DNA of 64,000 nt from Holothuria scabra. Lineage: Eukaryota > Echinodermata > Holothuroidea > Aspidochirotida > Holothuriidae. Positions within the stretch are counted from its first letter, which is position 1. Every line of letters begins with the position of its first letter. The stretch is from positions 76,275,969-76,339,968 of the forward strand of contig CM074179.1 of the NCBI GenBank assembly GCA_037179385.1. The letters run 5' to 3'. The notes beneath the pieces are model-generated. The model worked only from the letters and a program-made list of their open reading frames with translations, was not told where the DNA came from and did no database searches. Positions 27,201 through 35,300 of this stretch are shown one piece after another. The translations under genes and the position numbers were made by a program.

Positions 27201-30200
27201 GACAATTTGGCCTCAACTAGTTTCGAAACTTTATGTTATTTAGTTATTGTATAAAATGTCGCTGTTATAGGTGACTTAGGAATGTACAGGATTACTTTAA
27301 TAGCTAGTTCAGAAGAAAAAGAGTTAACGACCACCCGGTTTAAAACAGTGACAGCGCCTTCTTTATTAGCATGATTAATAACTATATTGTTGTTTGCTTT
27401 TAAAGAACGTTCGTCTTGTCGTAGATTACGGTGGGCTTAGTTGGAGTCTCTGGTACTGGTTTCAATAACCTTGTTTGGATGAGCCTTCGCAGACTTGACG
27501 AAAACGTCGATGTTTGGGTTGCTTCCGCTGCTGGGGGTCTATTTTAGCTTGCGGGATGATGCTGGTAGGTGCTGGGGTTGTTCTTCATTGTCTTTGTCCT
27601 GGAAATATTCTGTGAGTTTAACTTTCCGCGTAAAGCTGTGTAGATGGTACACCAAGTCCACCCGGTTCGGATCTTGACGTGGAAAAAAGTTAGGCTGACC
27701 TTTAAAACAAATTGTTCATTGGGCGAAAGTTCGTGATTTGATAAAATTAATAAACTTTTCCTTCTTCTGTTTTTTAATACTAGAATTTGTGCAACGTTTA
27801 GGGAAACAGTTAGGAATGGACGGCTGTCGTTTTGAGTCAAGAGGGCAAAGAATAGGGTCCTTCCTGGCCAGTGATCTACTTTTGGCCAATTTATGTGTGA
27901 AACGTTGATGTTTTTGGCGATTGAGTAGGCTCCTCAAAGCAAATTCTACATCCTTCTCAATTTTGTCCGAGGGCAAAGAGTCATAAAGCTCTTTTGTACT
28001 GCTAGAAAGTTCGCTGGTTAAAATAACTTTAACATAAGCAGACTTAAGGGTAAGATTGCCGAGTTAAATAGAGGCAATGAGGGAAATCCTGTTTGACTCC
28101 GGTGTAACTTTAGGGGAACCCCGCAAACGGTTCTTGAGTTGAAATTCTTTAGGAACGATGTCTAATTGTTAGCACTGGTTTAAAAAGACAATGGTTGACC
28201 TGGTTTGGGTATGTTTTTGTTGTAATTTTTCAACCTTCCTTCAAGCGTGGAGAAATTCTTTGTCAAGACGAGGTCCAAGGTCCAAAATGCATAATATAAG
28301 TAAGTCCACCAAGGCCCCAGGCAACATATAAGAATACTAAGCAAAAAATTACCACAAATATCACAGCATTAGAACACATACATGAGACGAAAAAACATAT
28401 ATTTCAAAGACGCCTGTTTTCGTCATCAGCGTCAATGAGGAGTGTAGAAAAAATTTGCGAGCATTAAAAAAAACACCCTATCGAGTATGATGAATAGTGT
28501 CGGCTTCCCTGTAAACCACAGGAGGTAAGTCGCCCAAAATACCAAGGTCTTTGTTTAGGCCGCGGATATGTGTGGACAGTTTAAGCATCCATTTGCTTTC
28601 GGATTTAAGCCTTTGAGTGACAGACGGGTAATTAGAATTGAGTAGGATACTTCTTAAATTAGACAAAGAGTGGTTTGAGTTACTAGTGAAATGTTTGGAT
28701 ATAGAATAATTTATTGATTTATTTAGAATAGTTTTTTTGTGGTTGTTAAACCTCAGTCTAAATTTGGTGCCGGCCTAACCCACATAGTTGCCTTTCTCAC
28801 ACACGTTGCAGCACAGTAAATAAACTAGATTAGCCTTGTCACAGTTTAAGGGAGGGGAACGGATGTTACAAGTAGTGCCCGGACGGGAAAAGTTTCGTCT
28901 ATGATAATGAAAGGATACACCTGAAACCTAGGCCTGCCACACTTTTTGTTGCCTGTGTTTCCAGCTGTACGAAGCCTCGATGATGTGAGGAGGGATTGGA
29001 GGAGGGGGGTTGTCGTGTCGCAGTTTTAGGGGGTGTTCAAAAAGTTCAGAGATTGATCTGTCTGCCCGGCCATTTTTACCCCCACTGCCGTTCCCTTCCT
29101 CTGAATGTATTTATTATCATTAAATTTAAATCCATTATCATGTAGAACCAAGTCTATTAGAGAGGTGATAGTTTCAGCGGTTTCAGCACTGAAACTCCCA
29201 CAAGGAACCTTTTTGCATGCACGTGAGCCCTCTTCATGTGGATTGCTGGTGTAAAGTGCTGTAATATGCAATGTTACTAGAAGTGTCCCGAGACGGAGGA
29301 GAGTGGGTGTGGTCTTCAATTTCATCAGAAAATCAGTAGTGTCTTGGATGAAGCTGGGAATTTTATTCACTAGGGGCTTTAGATGATCGTCAATAAAAGC
29401 TGATATTTTCTCTGTTAGTGTTCCGTTACCTGATATAAAGGGCCTTTCAGGCGGTATTTTTCTGATAGTGGGTTCGTCACTGCATCCGCCCAAGAGTGAC
29501 TGAAAGTTTTTCATGCTATCGCTTGTGGACCCGGGGAGATTATCCTTTGAAAGCTGCCTATTCAGCAGAGAGAATCACTTTGTTCCATCCATAGTCCGTT
29601 ATTTGATATCAATATGCTAGCAACGCCATTGACGTCTCGTAATCCTATCACACTTGGCTTTCACGAAAAATGCATTGATAGATAGGTTCACACAACCATC
29701 AATTAAGAAGCGGGTGCTACAAAGCCAAAAATGACTGGTCGATTGAAATTACCAATTTACTATTTCCTTCCTAAGAAACAAGCCTCGTGGAAATGAGCTG
29801 CAGAGACAGCAGTCTGATATTTTGCCATGTCATTTCGGAGATTTCCTGAAAGCACCTAAAATGGTAAGGTATAAAATCATGTTCACATTTTCTGATACAA
29901 TGATAGTGAAAAACTCTGAGCCGCGAAACCTTGGGAAACTAAGTGCGACTTTTTTGTATTTGTTTTTTCTTATTTTTTTCTTGTTTTGTTTTTATTTTCC
30001 AGCTAATGGAAGTGCTATCCCCTTAGCAAAACATTTCAGACTGAAGTTAAATGTAGCAGACCATGCATATGACAAAAAACTTTGTAGTCTACTTTAAGTC
30101 TTGTTGAAATTCCAAGAGTGGGAGCAATCACTGTCAAATAACCGCTCCCTGCTGGGGAACTATTTATAAACTGTCGAGGAAACAGCTGGGAAAATGAAAT

Positions 30201-32215
30201 TGTTCAGCTCCTGCAATTACAACAGCATTTTCTCTATTGCACTTTTTGTGGTTTCTGGACCTCAATAGGAACGAAACTCCGGTTTTGCTAACAAAGAGGC
30301 CCCGTCAGCAGAGATTGCAATGAAAAATGTAATCTAGATTGGTTGGGTCGTAATTTAGCTTAGGGTCTGTAACTGAAATTTTATGATGGGGATGGCGACC
30401 AACTCCCCCATTGATATATTTACAGATTTTACAACTTCGCTTGTTTAGCAAGTATTGTGAAGGATGCCTAGAGGTAGATAATTTAAACAGAAAACCACTC
30501 TCCTTAGAGTTACACTAAGGACTTGCCGTAGCGCAAAGAAAAAAGGTCAGTAAAAGGTCGCGAAGAACGAGATCGTCTTCAGGGGATGCAAACCATTGCT
30601 TTACGGTACGCGCTAACCTATTTATTAGGTGATGGAATTGAAAAACGAAGAAGGTCTATAAGGGGCCTTCCTTTGTAGGTCAGAAGATTTCCGCGATTGA
30701 TTAGTGAGACCTTTCATATGTTTCGTCTCATGGTACGAAGGGGATAGCCGCATAAAAGGAAGTGCCCTGGTAACAGACGACATCGAGAGGCGATAGCCAG
30801 TCGGGTCTGAGCAAATTCGTTAAATACGAAGGTATTGGCTGTTAACAATTGACATTTGTGATTGCCAGGGTGGGCACTGTCGAAACAACATTTCGACAGA
30901 CTCGAAAGGATAAACCTGTTCTACAGATGTCAAAAACAAAGCATATTGAGCAAGAAGATTGGGAATCTTAGTAAACCTAGTATTCTGGAACTAAACGTTG
31001 AAATTAACCATGTTCGTATCAAACAAAATCCCATGCTGATTAGGCCGTTTCTTTGTACATCGTGCCTGACAAATGCGTGTCATAACAAACTTAAAACCAT
31101 TTGTCTGGACAATCAGCCGGTCAGTTGGTCATTCATTCATTCGTAATGAGTACATAGTAGGATAAAGCATGATACGCATAGTGCTACTGTACGGCAATTA
31201 ACTCATTTACTTGAACTTGAATATTATATAACCATTTAACCCAGTTAACCATTTCGCAAAAGGTCTACATTAGGAGGTTTTTTTTAAATCTTTGCAATTA
31301 AATCGTTGCACTTATGTGTTCCAAACAAACATTATTCATTTGGTTGTTTGTCAGGGGGCAAGGTTTTCGGAGAACGAATTTGTAAGGAGGCGAGTTTGGT
31401 TTGAGATAAGTTTGCTAGAAGACGAATATGTAAGGGCAGTCTTTGCCAAATGTCAATTTGTTTATTGAGCGGGCGACTAAATTCGAAGGAGACTTTATGG
31501 GACAAGGTTGTTAGTCACGACATTATAAGAGACCAACTTGAAAAGAAACCAAAACAACACTCACTGCGCATCGAATACATAAATCGTGTACGAAATCCTC
31601 TTCTATCAAAACGTGTTGCAGATGGCGTAAACTGCACATGGAATAAGTCGACATGAGCTTCTTCATGACCGTTAGCTGGCACCCCGTTGGCATCGTTGTT
31701 GTAAACAGAAACCGTAGTTGTTCCTCTCATACCCTCTATCAGTAGGTTGTCACCAGTCTCGCCATCAAAGTCAAGGAAAGTTACAAGGAGACTTATACGA
31801 ATATTGCCCGTGATGACAAAATTCCAGTCACATTGGTTATCTAGATAGCCATTCGGATATCCCGGAGACTCTAAAATCAATTCCTGGCACGATGTTGGTG
31901 GACCAGTGGGGTCAAGACTAAAACTACCGGACGATGGACAAGGTGCCCCGGCACACACGATTGGACCTGGGTATGAAAATAGTAAACAAAATGAAATCAA
32001 AGGTTAACCAGACTGGGATCTGGACGGCAGCTTCTAACCATTTCAAAAATACATTTCAAATTCCCAAAACATTATATCGTTAGATTGTTATCAATGGTTA
32101 GCAGAGTTTTAAATAAAATACTGATCATCGACTCACATTGTGACAGATCACAATTTCCCGCTACCGACATCCACGTAAAGGTAGTGATTAGGATTTGCAC
32201 AGCAAAACGTCCCAT
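1410..32215 (-). CDS. Gene 1: secreted CUB/EGF/Ig protein with Tie-like C-terminal half (11 exons, 832 aa)
   Basis: Eleven exons joined by consensus GT/AG sites give an uninterrupted 832-residue frame: 32137-32215, 31565-31966, 21781-22149, 20198-20296, 17505-17954, 13856-13945, 11233-11565, 5390-5647, 4162-4293, 3384-3536, 1410-1543 (read downwards). Order: signal peptide (1-26), CUB1 (27-160), CUB2 (161-283), short Cys-rich module (284-316), Pro/Thr linker plus CUB-like (317-466), EGF (467-496), unassigned module (497-607), Ig-like (608-693), three EGFs (694-832). The last four modules have the order and signature residues of the Tie/angiopoietin receptor ectodomain, including a YRLIVRG exit from the Ig and a CLPDPxGC motif in the middle EGF. 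There is no hydrophobic segment after the signal peptide and no kinase, so a secreted, extracellular binding protein is inferred. The ligand is unknown. Every intron is phase 1. The gene is the head-to-head paralogue of the gene at 38332-62048. Confidence 0.88.
1544..3383 (-). other. Gene 1 intron 10
   Basis: Bounded by GTAAGT at the 3384 side and TTGCAG at the 1543 side. I see no gene, inverted repeat or recognisable mobile element in it. Confidence 0.6.
3384..3536 (-). CDS. Gene 1 exon 10: EGF-like, Tie EGF2-like
   Basis: A 153-nt phase 1-1 exon of 51 residues. It encodes [17 protein letters not shown], then [20 protein letters not shown], then GWTGSSCDI. The CKYVxxCLPDPxGCxCxxGWxGxxC pattern is the distinctive second EGF of Tie receptors. 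Acceptor TCACAG, donor GTAAGT. Confidence 0.88.
3537..5389 (-). other. Gene 1 introns 9 and 8 (flanking exon 9)
   Basis: Intron 9 is 3537-4161 and intron 8 is 4294-5389. Both have consensus ends. I see no repeat or gene inside them. Confidence 0.6.
4162..4293 (-). CDS. Gene 1 exon 9: EGF-like, Tie EGF1-like
   Basis: A 132-nt phase 1-1 exon encoding 44 residues: [20 protein letters not shown], then [19 protein letters not shown] and AVCDE. Eight Cys in the laminin/Tie-type EGF spacing (CP..YG..C...CP.C.NGG.C....G.C.CPPGY.G..C). Acceptor CTACAG precedes 4293; donor GTGGGT starts at 4161. Confidence 0.88.
5390..5647 (-). CDS. Gene 1 exon 8: Ig-like domain (Tie-like)
   Basis: A 258-nt phase 1-1 exon, 86 residues. 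Ig features: an [10 protein letters not shown]-strand with Trp, [19 protein letters not shown] (E-F strands with the D-x-G-x-Y-x-C motif) and a YRLIVRG G-strand. The B-strand Cys that normally pairs with YEC is missing. The LIVR exit into a Cys that opens an EGF matches the Ig2-EGF1 junction of Tie receptors. Acceptor ATGTAG, donor GTAAGC. Confidence 0.85.
5762..6433. mobile_element. Non-autonomous hAT-like element
   Basis: Begins CAGTGGCGTAACCAG and ends CTGGTAAGGCCACTG, imperfect terminal inverted repeats of the hAT CAGTGGCG type. Flanking 8-mers are CCCTAAAT (5754-5761) and CCCTTTAT (6434-6441), 6 of 8 identical, consistent with a decayed 8 bp target duplication. No transposase frame. It sits in gene 1 intron 7. 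Confidence 0.65.
6434..9322 (-). other. Gene 1 intron 7, middle part
   Basis: Unassigned intronic sequence between two hAT-like elements. There are poly-C/poly-G patches (about 8525 and 9070) next to sequence resembling mobile-element ends, but no complete element is visible. Confidence 0.5.
9323..10791. mobile_element. Non-autonomous hAT-like element with perfect 8 bp target duplication
   Basis: Starts CAGTGGCGTAGCC and ends GGCTACGCCACTG, a perfect 13 bp terminal inverted repeat. GATGTACG lies at 9315-9322 and again at 10792-10799, an exact 8 bp duplication, the hAT hallmark. About 1.47 kb, G-runs just inside both ends, an internal GGAGCGCCACC...GGCGCGGAGCG palindrome at about 9419-9449, no transposase. 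It lies in gene 1 intron 7. Confidence 0.9.
11233..11565 (-). CDS. Gene 1 exon 7: unassigned module, 111 residues
   Basis: A 333-nt phase 1-1 exon. It starts [20 protein letters not shown] and contains a predicted beta-rich stretch ([21 protein letters not shown]) and two further Cys (SACDL, LACSFDG). I do not recognise the family. It lies just before an Ig-like exon, where Tie receptors carry another Ig, so a divergent Ig is possible, but no Trp/Cys Ig signature is visible. It is two codons longer than gene 2 exon 7. Confidence 0.8.
11728..11847. repeat. Fold-back MITE, 120 bp near-perfect palindrome
   Basis: GGGGCATATTCCACAAAGAG at 11728 is answered by CTCTTTGTGGAATGGCCCC ending at 11847. 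The arms extend through GTTACGCACGATCTTAAGTTTGATT and its complement (one or two mismatches), about 43 bp each. It has no coding capacity and lies in gene 1 intron 6 close to exon 7. Confidence 0.85.
11848..13855 (-). other. Gene 1 intron 6, remainder
   Basis: No gene recognised. There is a G-run at 13294-13307 and scattered AT-rich sequence. Confidence 0.5.
13856..13945 (-). CDS. Gene 1 exon 6: EGF-like module
   Basis: A 90-nt phase 1-1 exon encoding 30 residues with six Cys: [29 protein letters not shown]. This is a complete compact EGF module with the typical CLNGGxC and GFxGxxC motifs. Acceptor TTTTAG precedes 13945 and donor GTAAG starts at 13855. Confidence 0.85.
13946..15277 (-). other. 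Gene 1 intron 5, exon 6-proximal part
   Basis: A C-run at 14128-14142 is followed by AATCGACGCTCATG, resembling the C-run plus ATCAACGCCCATG at about 9070-9100, so the two probably share an old repeat. Nothing else is recognisable. Confidence 0.4.
15308..15740 (-). repeat. tRNA-derived SINE copies, minus strand, truncated and doubled
   Basis: 15480-15740 read on the minus strand has a tRNA-like head with a B-box-like GGGAGTTCGAGTCTC (about 15668-15682), a GGCTCGACTTCAACCAATTG body and a 3' tail rich in CTAAC. A second 3' fragment of the same family lies at 15308-15372. Body and tail match the complete copy at 51763-52013. Confidence 0.75.
17152..17440. repeat. Fold-back MITE-like inverted repeat
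   Basis: ACGACTCTGCACACTGCAAC (about 17172) pairs with GTTGCGGTGTGCAAAGTCGT (about 17393-17412), and nested inside AAGACCAGTTTAAGTCG pairs with a CGACATAAAACTGGTCTT segment (about 17302-17321). Two concentric imperfect arms are visible. Exact ends and a target duplication are not clear. It lies next to gene 1 exon 5. Confidence 0.65.
17505..17954 (-). CDS. Gene 1 exon 5: Pro/Thr linker and CUB-like domain 3
   Basis: A 450-nt phase 1-1 exon, 150 residues. It starts with a Pro/Thr/Ser-rich linker ([16 protein letters not shown], a likely O-glycosylation stretch), then a [20 protein letters not shown] lead into a CUB-like fold: [13 protein letters not shown], an IIFQDFSLE strand and the [16 protein letters not shown] loop. 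CUB assignment is by strand pattern and is weaker than for domains 1 and 2. The donor GTGAGT lies at 17504 downwards. Confidence 0.82.
17955..19110 (-). other. Gene 1 intron 4, first part
   Basis: AT-rich intronic sequence with no recognised gene or repeat. The rest of the intron (19333-20197) is likewise unassigned apart from poly-A runs near 19946. Confidence 0.5.
19113..19330. mobile_element. Tc1/mariner-type MITE with TA target duplication
   Basis: TAGAGGCTTT at 19113-19122 is exactly inverted as AAAGCCTCTA at 19321-19330, and both ends are flanked by TA (19111-19112, 19331-19332). Arms continue imperfectly through TGACGTCA-like and CCGCCATG/CATGGCCGCC segments. It is 218 bp with no transposase and lies in gene 1 intron 4. 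Confidence 0.8.
20198..20296 (-). CDS. Gene 1 exon 4: short Cys-rich (EGF-like half) module
   Basis: A 99-nt phase 1-1 exon (33 residues) with four Cys in the order DCNGNGV...MCSC...PICNF. The pattern resembles the second half of an EGF module, without its first two Cys. No longer open frame uses these bases, so the call rests on splice sites (AACAG acceptor, GTAAGT donor) and on the identical size and spacing of Cys in gene 2 exon 4. Confidence 0.78.
20297..21578 (-). other. Gene 1 intron 3, distal part
   Basis: AT-rich sequence between exon 4 and the heptamer array. I see no gene or mobile element. Confidence 0.5.
21579..21716. repeat. Heptamer minisatellite, about 20 copies
   Basis: Near-perfect tandem TATAATG units run for about 138 bp. 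The array lies in gene 1 intron 3, ending about 65 bp from the exon 3 donor at 21780. The unit length of 7 rotates frames, and the open frame it creates is spurious. Confidence 0.95.
21781..22149 (-). CDS. Gene 1 exon 3: CUB domain 2
   Basis: A 369-nt phase 1-1 exon encoding 123 residues. It opens with [15 protein letters not shown] and continues through a CUB signature, [18 protein letters not shown], then the FVYIYDSSS strand and a closing [10 protein letters not shown]. It has one Cys pair only, as in gene 2. Acceptor TTGCAG precedes 22149, and donor GTAAGA starts at 21780. A heptamer minisatellite begins only about 65 bp into the downstream intron. Confidence 0.88.
22294..22447. repeat. 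TA dinucleotide tract
   Basis: A long (TA)n tract with a few AAAT interruptions, preceded by an ACAC run. It lies in gene 1 intron 2, about 145 bp from exon 3. Confidence 0.95.
22744..22806. repeat. Perfect 22 bp hairpin
   Basis: GTTTAGGGTTATAGGTAACT at 22744, extended to 22 bp, is exactly inverted at 22785-22806 with a 19-base loop. It may be the tip of a fold-back element or a cruciform site. No run of T follows that would make it resemble a Pol III terminator. Confidence 0.85.
23124..23297. repeat. CA and TA microsatellite cluster
   Basis: A (CA)n run at about 23124-23160 is followed by TA tracts, including a pure one at about 23262-23297, directly abutting the palindrome at 23314. Confidence 0.9.
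23314..24043. repeat. 730 bp fold-back element with a TA tract at its centre
   Basis: TTAGGGGGAAA at the left end is inverted as TTTCCCCCTAA at the right end. Arms of about 330 bp pair imperfectly in order: ACGTTTCTACACACT, GAATACGTT, ACTTCAA, ACGGACACCTAGCTGTTAA, CCATTGAA, GGCGAA, TTATGTATTT and AATTTCCCCCTAA all have inverted partners at mirrored distances. A (TA)n tract (23650-23736) occupies the apex. No coding capacity. Confidence 0.85.
24100..24196. repeat. TA dinucleotide tract
   Basis: Pure (TA)n for about 80 bases with a few GATA/AACA interruptions at the left edge, just beyond the fold-back element. Confidence 0.95.
24300..26430 (-). mobile_element. Penelope-like retroelement C (RT plus GIY-YIG endonuclease, broken)
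   Basis: Read on the minus strand: an N-terminal segment with [18 protein letters not shown] (26230 region), an RT segment [19 protein letters not shown] (about 25905-25965), a connector with [15 protein letters not shown], then [16 protein letters not shown] (24690 region) and, one frame over, VGETKRRLE and EHLRSIK (about 24570-24620), which together mark a GIY-YIG endonuclease. Several frameshifts and stops make it inactive. It lies in gene 1 intron 2 and is co-oriented with the gene. Confidence 0.85.
26440..28300 (-). mobile_element. Penelope-like retroelement B (internally deleted)
   Basis: Minus-strand fragments in order: an N-terminal basic region (27716-27976), an early RT motif [16 protein letters not shown] (about 27340-27390), [20 protein letters not shown] (about 27050-27115), then an abrupt join near 26870 to a connector and [10 protein letters not shown] segment at the start of the endonuclease part. 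The core RT catalytic block is missing. The last 220 bp (26640-26865) closely match 28840-29060 of copy A. Confidence 0.78.
28330..29520 (-). mobile_element. Penelope-like retroelement A (5' truncated, internally deleted)
   Basis: The minus-strand frame 29026-29514 carries RT text: [71 protein letters not shown]. It then jumps near 29050 to the connector ([28 protein letters not shown]) and a C-terminal [10 protein letters not shown]...[12 protein letters not shown] segment (28478-28780), typical of the GIY-YIG half. Stops and frameshifts are present. Confidence 0.82.
29530..31564 (-). other. Gene 1 intron 2, exon 2-proximal part
   Basis: No recognisable element between the Penelope-like copies and the exon 2 donor. 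Short open frames have no homologue in gene 2 and no recognisable motif. Confidence 0.5.
31565..31966 (-). CDS. Gene 1 exon 2: CUB domain 1
   Basis: This 402-nt phase 1-1 exon encodes 134 residues. After a Cys-rich lead-in ([11 protein letters not shown]) comes a CUB core: the [16 protein letters not shown] start, a second Cys 21 residues on (DNQCDW) and the [14 protein letters not shown] strand. The second disulphide pair of classical CUBs (Cys3-Cys4) is absent. CUB modules mediate extracellular protein binding. The donor is GTGAGTG at 31564 downwards. The exon has exactly the same length as gene 2 exon 2. Confidence 0.88.
32137..32215 (-). CDS. Gene 1 exon 1: signal peptide
   Basis: ATG at 32215-32213 opens a 26-codon leader ([12 protein letters not shown]...) with a basic start, a hydrophobic core and a small-residue VAG just before a Cys, which fits a secretory signal cleaved near residue 20. 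The exon ends at a GTGAGT donor (32136-32131), phase 1. The start is supported by the matching leader in gene 2 and by similarity of the 40 bases upstream of both ATGs. Intron 1 is only about 170 bp. Confidence 0.85.
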
Positions 32216-32260
32216 TTTACTCTTTCAGCTCTCCTATGTTCACCTAAGTAACTCGGTACG
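32216..32260 (-). promoter_or_regulatory. Conserved 5' leader of gene 1
   Basis: On the minus strand, TTAGGTGAACA...GGAGAGC...AAAGAGTAAA leads into the ATG. The same block in the same order precedes the gene 2 ATG (38290-38331). Conservation across paralogues suggests an old 5' UTR/proximal segment. Confidence 0.55.
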
Positions 32261-32306
32261 GTGCTCACAATTTTACTGTGTGCATTTGTTGGACTTGTAG
32301 AGAAAC

Positions 32307-32316
32307 GTATATATGC
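32307..32316 (-). promoter_or_regulatory. Possible TATA box of gene 1
   Basis: GCATATATAC on the minus strand, about 95 bp upstream of the gene 1 ATG. The position suits a core promoter with a short leader, but no equivalent is seen at the same distance in gene 2. Confidence 0.3.
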
Positions 32317-35300
32317 GCCTCACAAAGGTAAAGAATAAACATATAAAAATGTTGGTTGAAAGTGTCATAAAAATACTGTTATAAGTATCATAATTAGTCT
32401 ATTTTCTGCATGAAAGAATGAACTCATCCATGAAAAGAACGTAGAGGTGGAGTCTCTCTGTCATGCTCTGTGTACTTTGTGAAGCTCTGCCGCCCTTTGT
32501 TACACCAGAATCATTGCCTGCCTATAAGTAGCCAGGACCGATATTCATAAAATCCTGTTTAGTCTAGTTGACAACTTTTAGACCTTAGCTGCCAACTAAG
32601 AGGAGTTGGTTACTAGATGTTACTCATAACATGCCGCTAGGATTAGTTACTAGCAAAATTGCATGTTAACTTTTGTGATCTTGGACACTTCTTAGTCACT
32701 AGTTGGCAACTAAATCCTTCATAATTTGTAGGCTATGTTTGATTCTGGTGTGGAAGCATGGCAAGACGGAATCTTGAATTGACACAGTTGCCTCGTGCAA
32801 TGAGGAGCGGAGAAGTGTCCAGACACAGGCGCAGTCCAACTAATATTTAATCGATGAAGAATCGATCTAGACAGAGTGCCACCAGAATCTAAAGAACTGG
32901 GGCACCATGGCAGAGTCTCCGAGCTGAGGCGTTTATTAACCATGACCTAGGCAAGGTTTTTAAGTGAAGGCTAGATACAAGGCCTGATCGCAGGCATGAG
33001 GGTGTAAGCAGCTATCGGGAGGGAGTTTCACTCTCTTTTGATGTTTTTCGGCTTTCAAGTGTGTATAGATGCCCTTATTTGTTGCTCTGACCATAGTTTC
33101 TTTAAGCCATATCCTGTACAGTCCTAAAAAAAAAAAAAAAAATCATATACAGACTTTAAAAGTAAGTTCATGATTTAGCTAAGTAGTCTACCAACATCAG
33201 ACCTTCAAGTCTTTAGGTAATGGTTTGTGAGATCTGTAAATTCAAAGCTGTTGACCGTTAAGTTGTTAGGCACACAATGCCGGATGTACTATTTTGGGTC
33301 CTAGACACAAATAATTTGTAGGCCTTTATTGTAATATTCCTAAAGACTACAGGCACACAATTCCAGAAAAGAAAGCAAAGTTTGTAGTCATTTCCTCCCA
33401 CCCGACCTACACGAAATGAACTTCATAGCCAATGGTGGACCTAGAATTTGACTGGTTGGGGAGCTGGGAATTGTGGGCAGACTATTTAAGAGGAGAGTAA
33501 CAATTCGTTAGCGAAAGGGGCACTAGAAATTTTATGGCCGAAACTTCTCACAGACCAGAAGAAAGGCCATTTCAGAGCAGTTTGAATTGAATTCTTTCCG
33601 TATATTTACACCGCACCACATTCGTCATGTAGCACACTTTGTAGCAAGCAAAATTACGATGGGGGTACGTGCCCACCGGATACCAAAGACAAGGGTGTCT
33701 GAAAATTGCCTTCTGTAGCCATCCACTGCACGCAGAGAAGTCTATTAATAGAGACAAATATGCCATACGTATTGAAATGATGTGTTTGCATTGTATGTCA
33801 CTGGTAAAATAACAACCAACTGAAGATGTACCTCAAGTCTAGAATTTAGAATATATCTACATCAGATTTTGCAAAATGAATTTTATTCTTCCAACTCCCA
33901 TTGTCACCGCTGGTTGCAATATTGAGGTATTAATTGGTGAAATTTATTCATCTTAAATAAAAACGTATATTGCGCTAAACTTTGCCACTTTCTTGTTGCA
34001 CAACTCACATTACGTGCTTTGTTTCTTTCTGAAATTTAAATGTTTCATGACCTCGAACGTTTCCCCTGTTTTCTTGCTTAACATGTCACACAGAGAGGGT
34101 TTAAATAATTACATCACCATATAAGAGAAAGAGTGTTATCACATATTTCTGCAAGGTGCAGTAACGTTCAGAAAAAAAGAAATAAAAAAGACTGTTATCT
34201 GAGTAGTAGAATAACTACATTACAAACAACTGCTCAATGTACCAGTTTAATTTAGGTGAATTAACTTCAACATTTTGTATCTCAGGTCAGGAAAGTCTTA
34301 TGAAGAAAGCAGTTGTAATCTTTGAAAACATTTTTCATGCTGTTCGATACATATTTTTCAAATTTTACACTCGTTTTACACTTTAACCCTTGTTCATACC
34401 TAACACTGTTCCTAGCAGAGTTTTATGAGTAGGTAAAAAGGCAGTATACCATGGAGAAGGCAACTATCTACGTAGGAACATGACAATGCCTAGTTAGTTG
34501 CCGCAAGTTTAAACATTTTCATGAATAACAGCCCCTGGAGATAACACTTGACCGTGGGGTAATTTTAAAATACACTGCATGCCAAAGTCATGGTGGGAAA
34601 GCATATGCTTTACGCTCGTGTATTACACGGTTTTAGGACTACGTGCGTTGGGCGTTTGCACGCAAGGACACAGTTGGATAAAAGTAAAAGCCTCCCAGTA
34701 CAAAACAGCCTATTAGTTGATAACCAATGTCGCTGGTGGTAAATATTATGCCGCATTGTAACATTCATACTCAACCTTGTATGACATTGTTGTACTTTTA
34801 ACAAAAAAAAAAACTTTACAACTTCTGAGCATATGAGTTGGATAGCGACATTGATTCAACTTTTTATCTTACAACAGGAACCCTAAGGCAGAAGACAAAC
34901 TTCTAAGCTTAGATACTCATTGGTTGATGACAAGGGTAAAGGAAAATTATTCGGAAAACTCATCTCATGCTAAAACGAGAACTTTTCCCAACCCTCGTTA
35001 CATCCCATAAATAGAGAAAATATTACTTGTATCATTAAGAAAGGAATATAATAAAAATAGTCTCAAGGAAGAAATGGAAACACGCTTGTCACATATTTTG
35101 GTCCAAAGAATTTTTTGCAAAATTCCAGTGTGTCATTTGATATGTTGACCATGGGTCATACTAAACCACGGACAAAGGAATATTGAATAGAATCCCCATA
35201 GTTCATCTATTGTGACATCAGAACGAAACAATGCTTTTATAACCGCACGGGACTACAGGGGAGCGCGTTGGAACCCTGTTTTTGTCCGGAGATATGACTT

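Noticed and set aside
32537..32943. Possible Harbinger-like MITE with adjacent 74-codon frame
   Set aside because: The inverted ends are weak, no target duplication is visible and the frame has no recognisable transposase motif.
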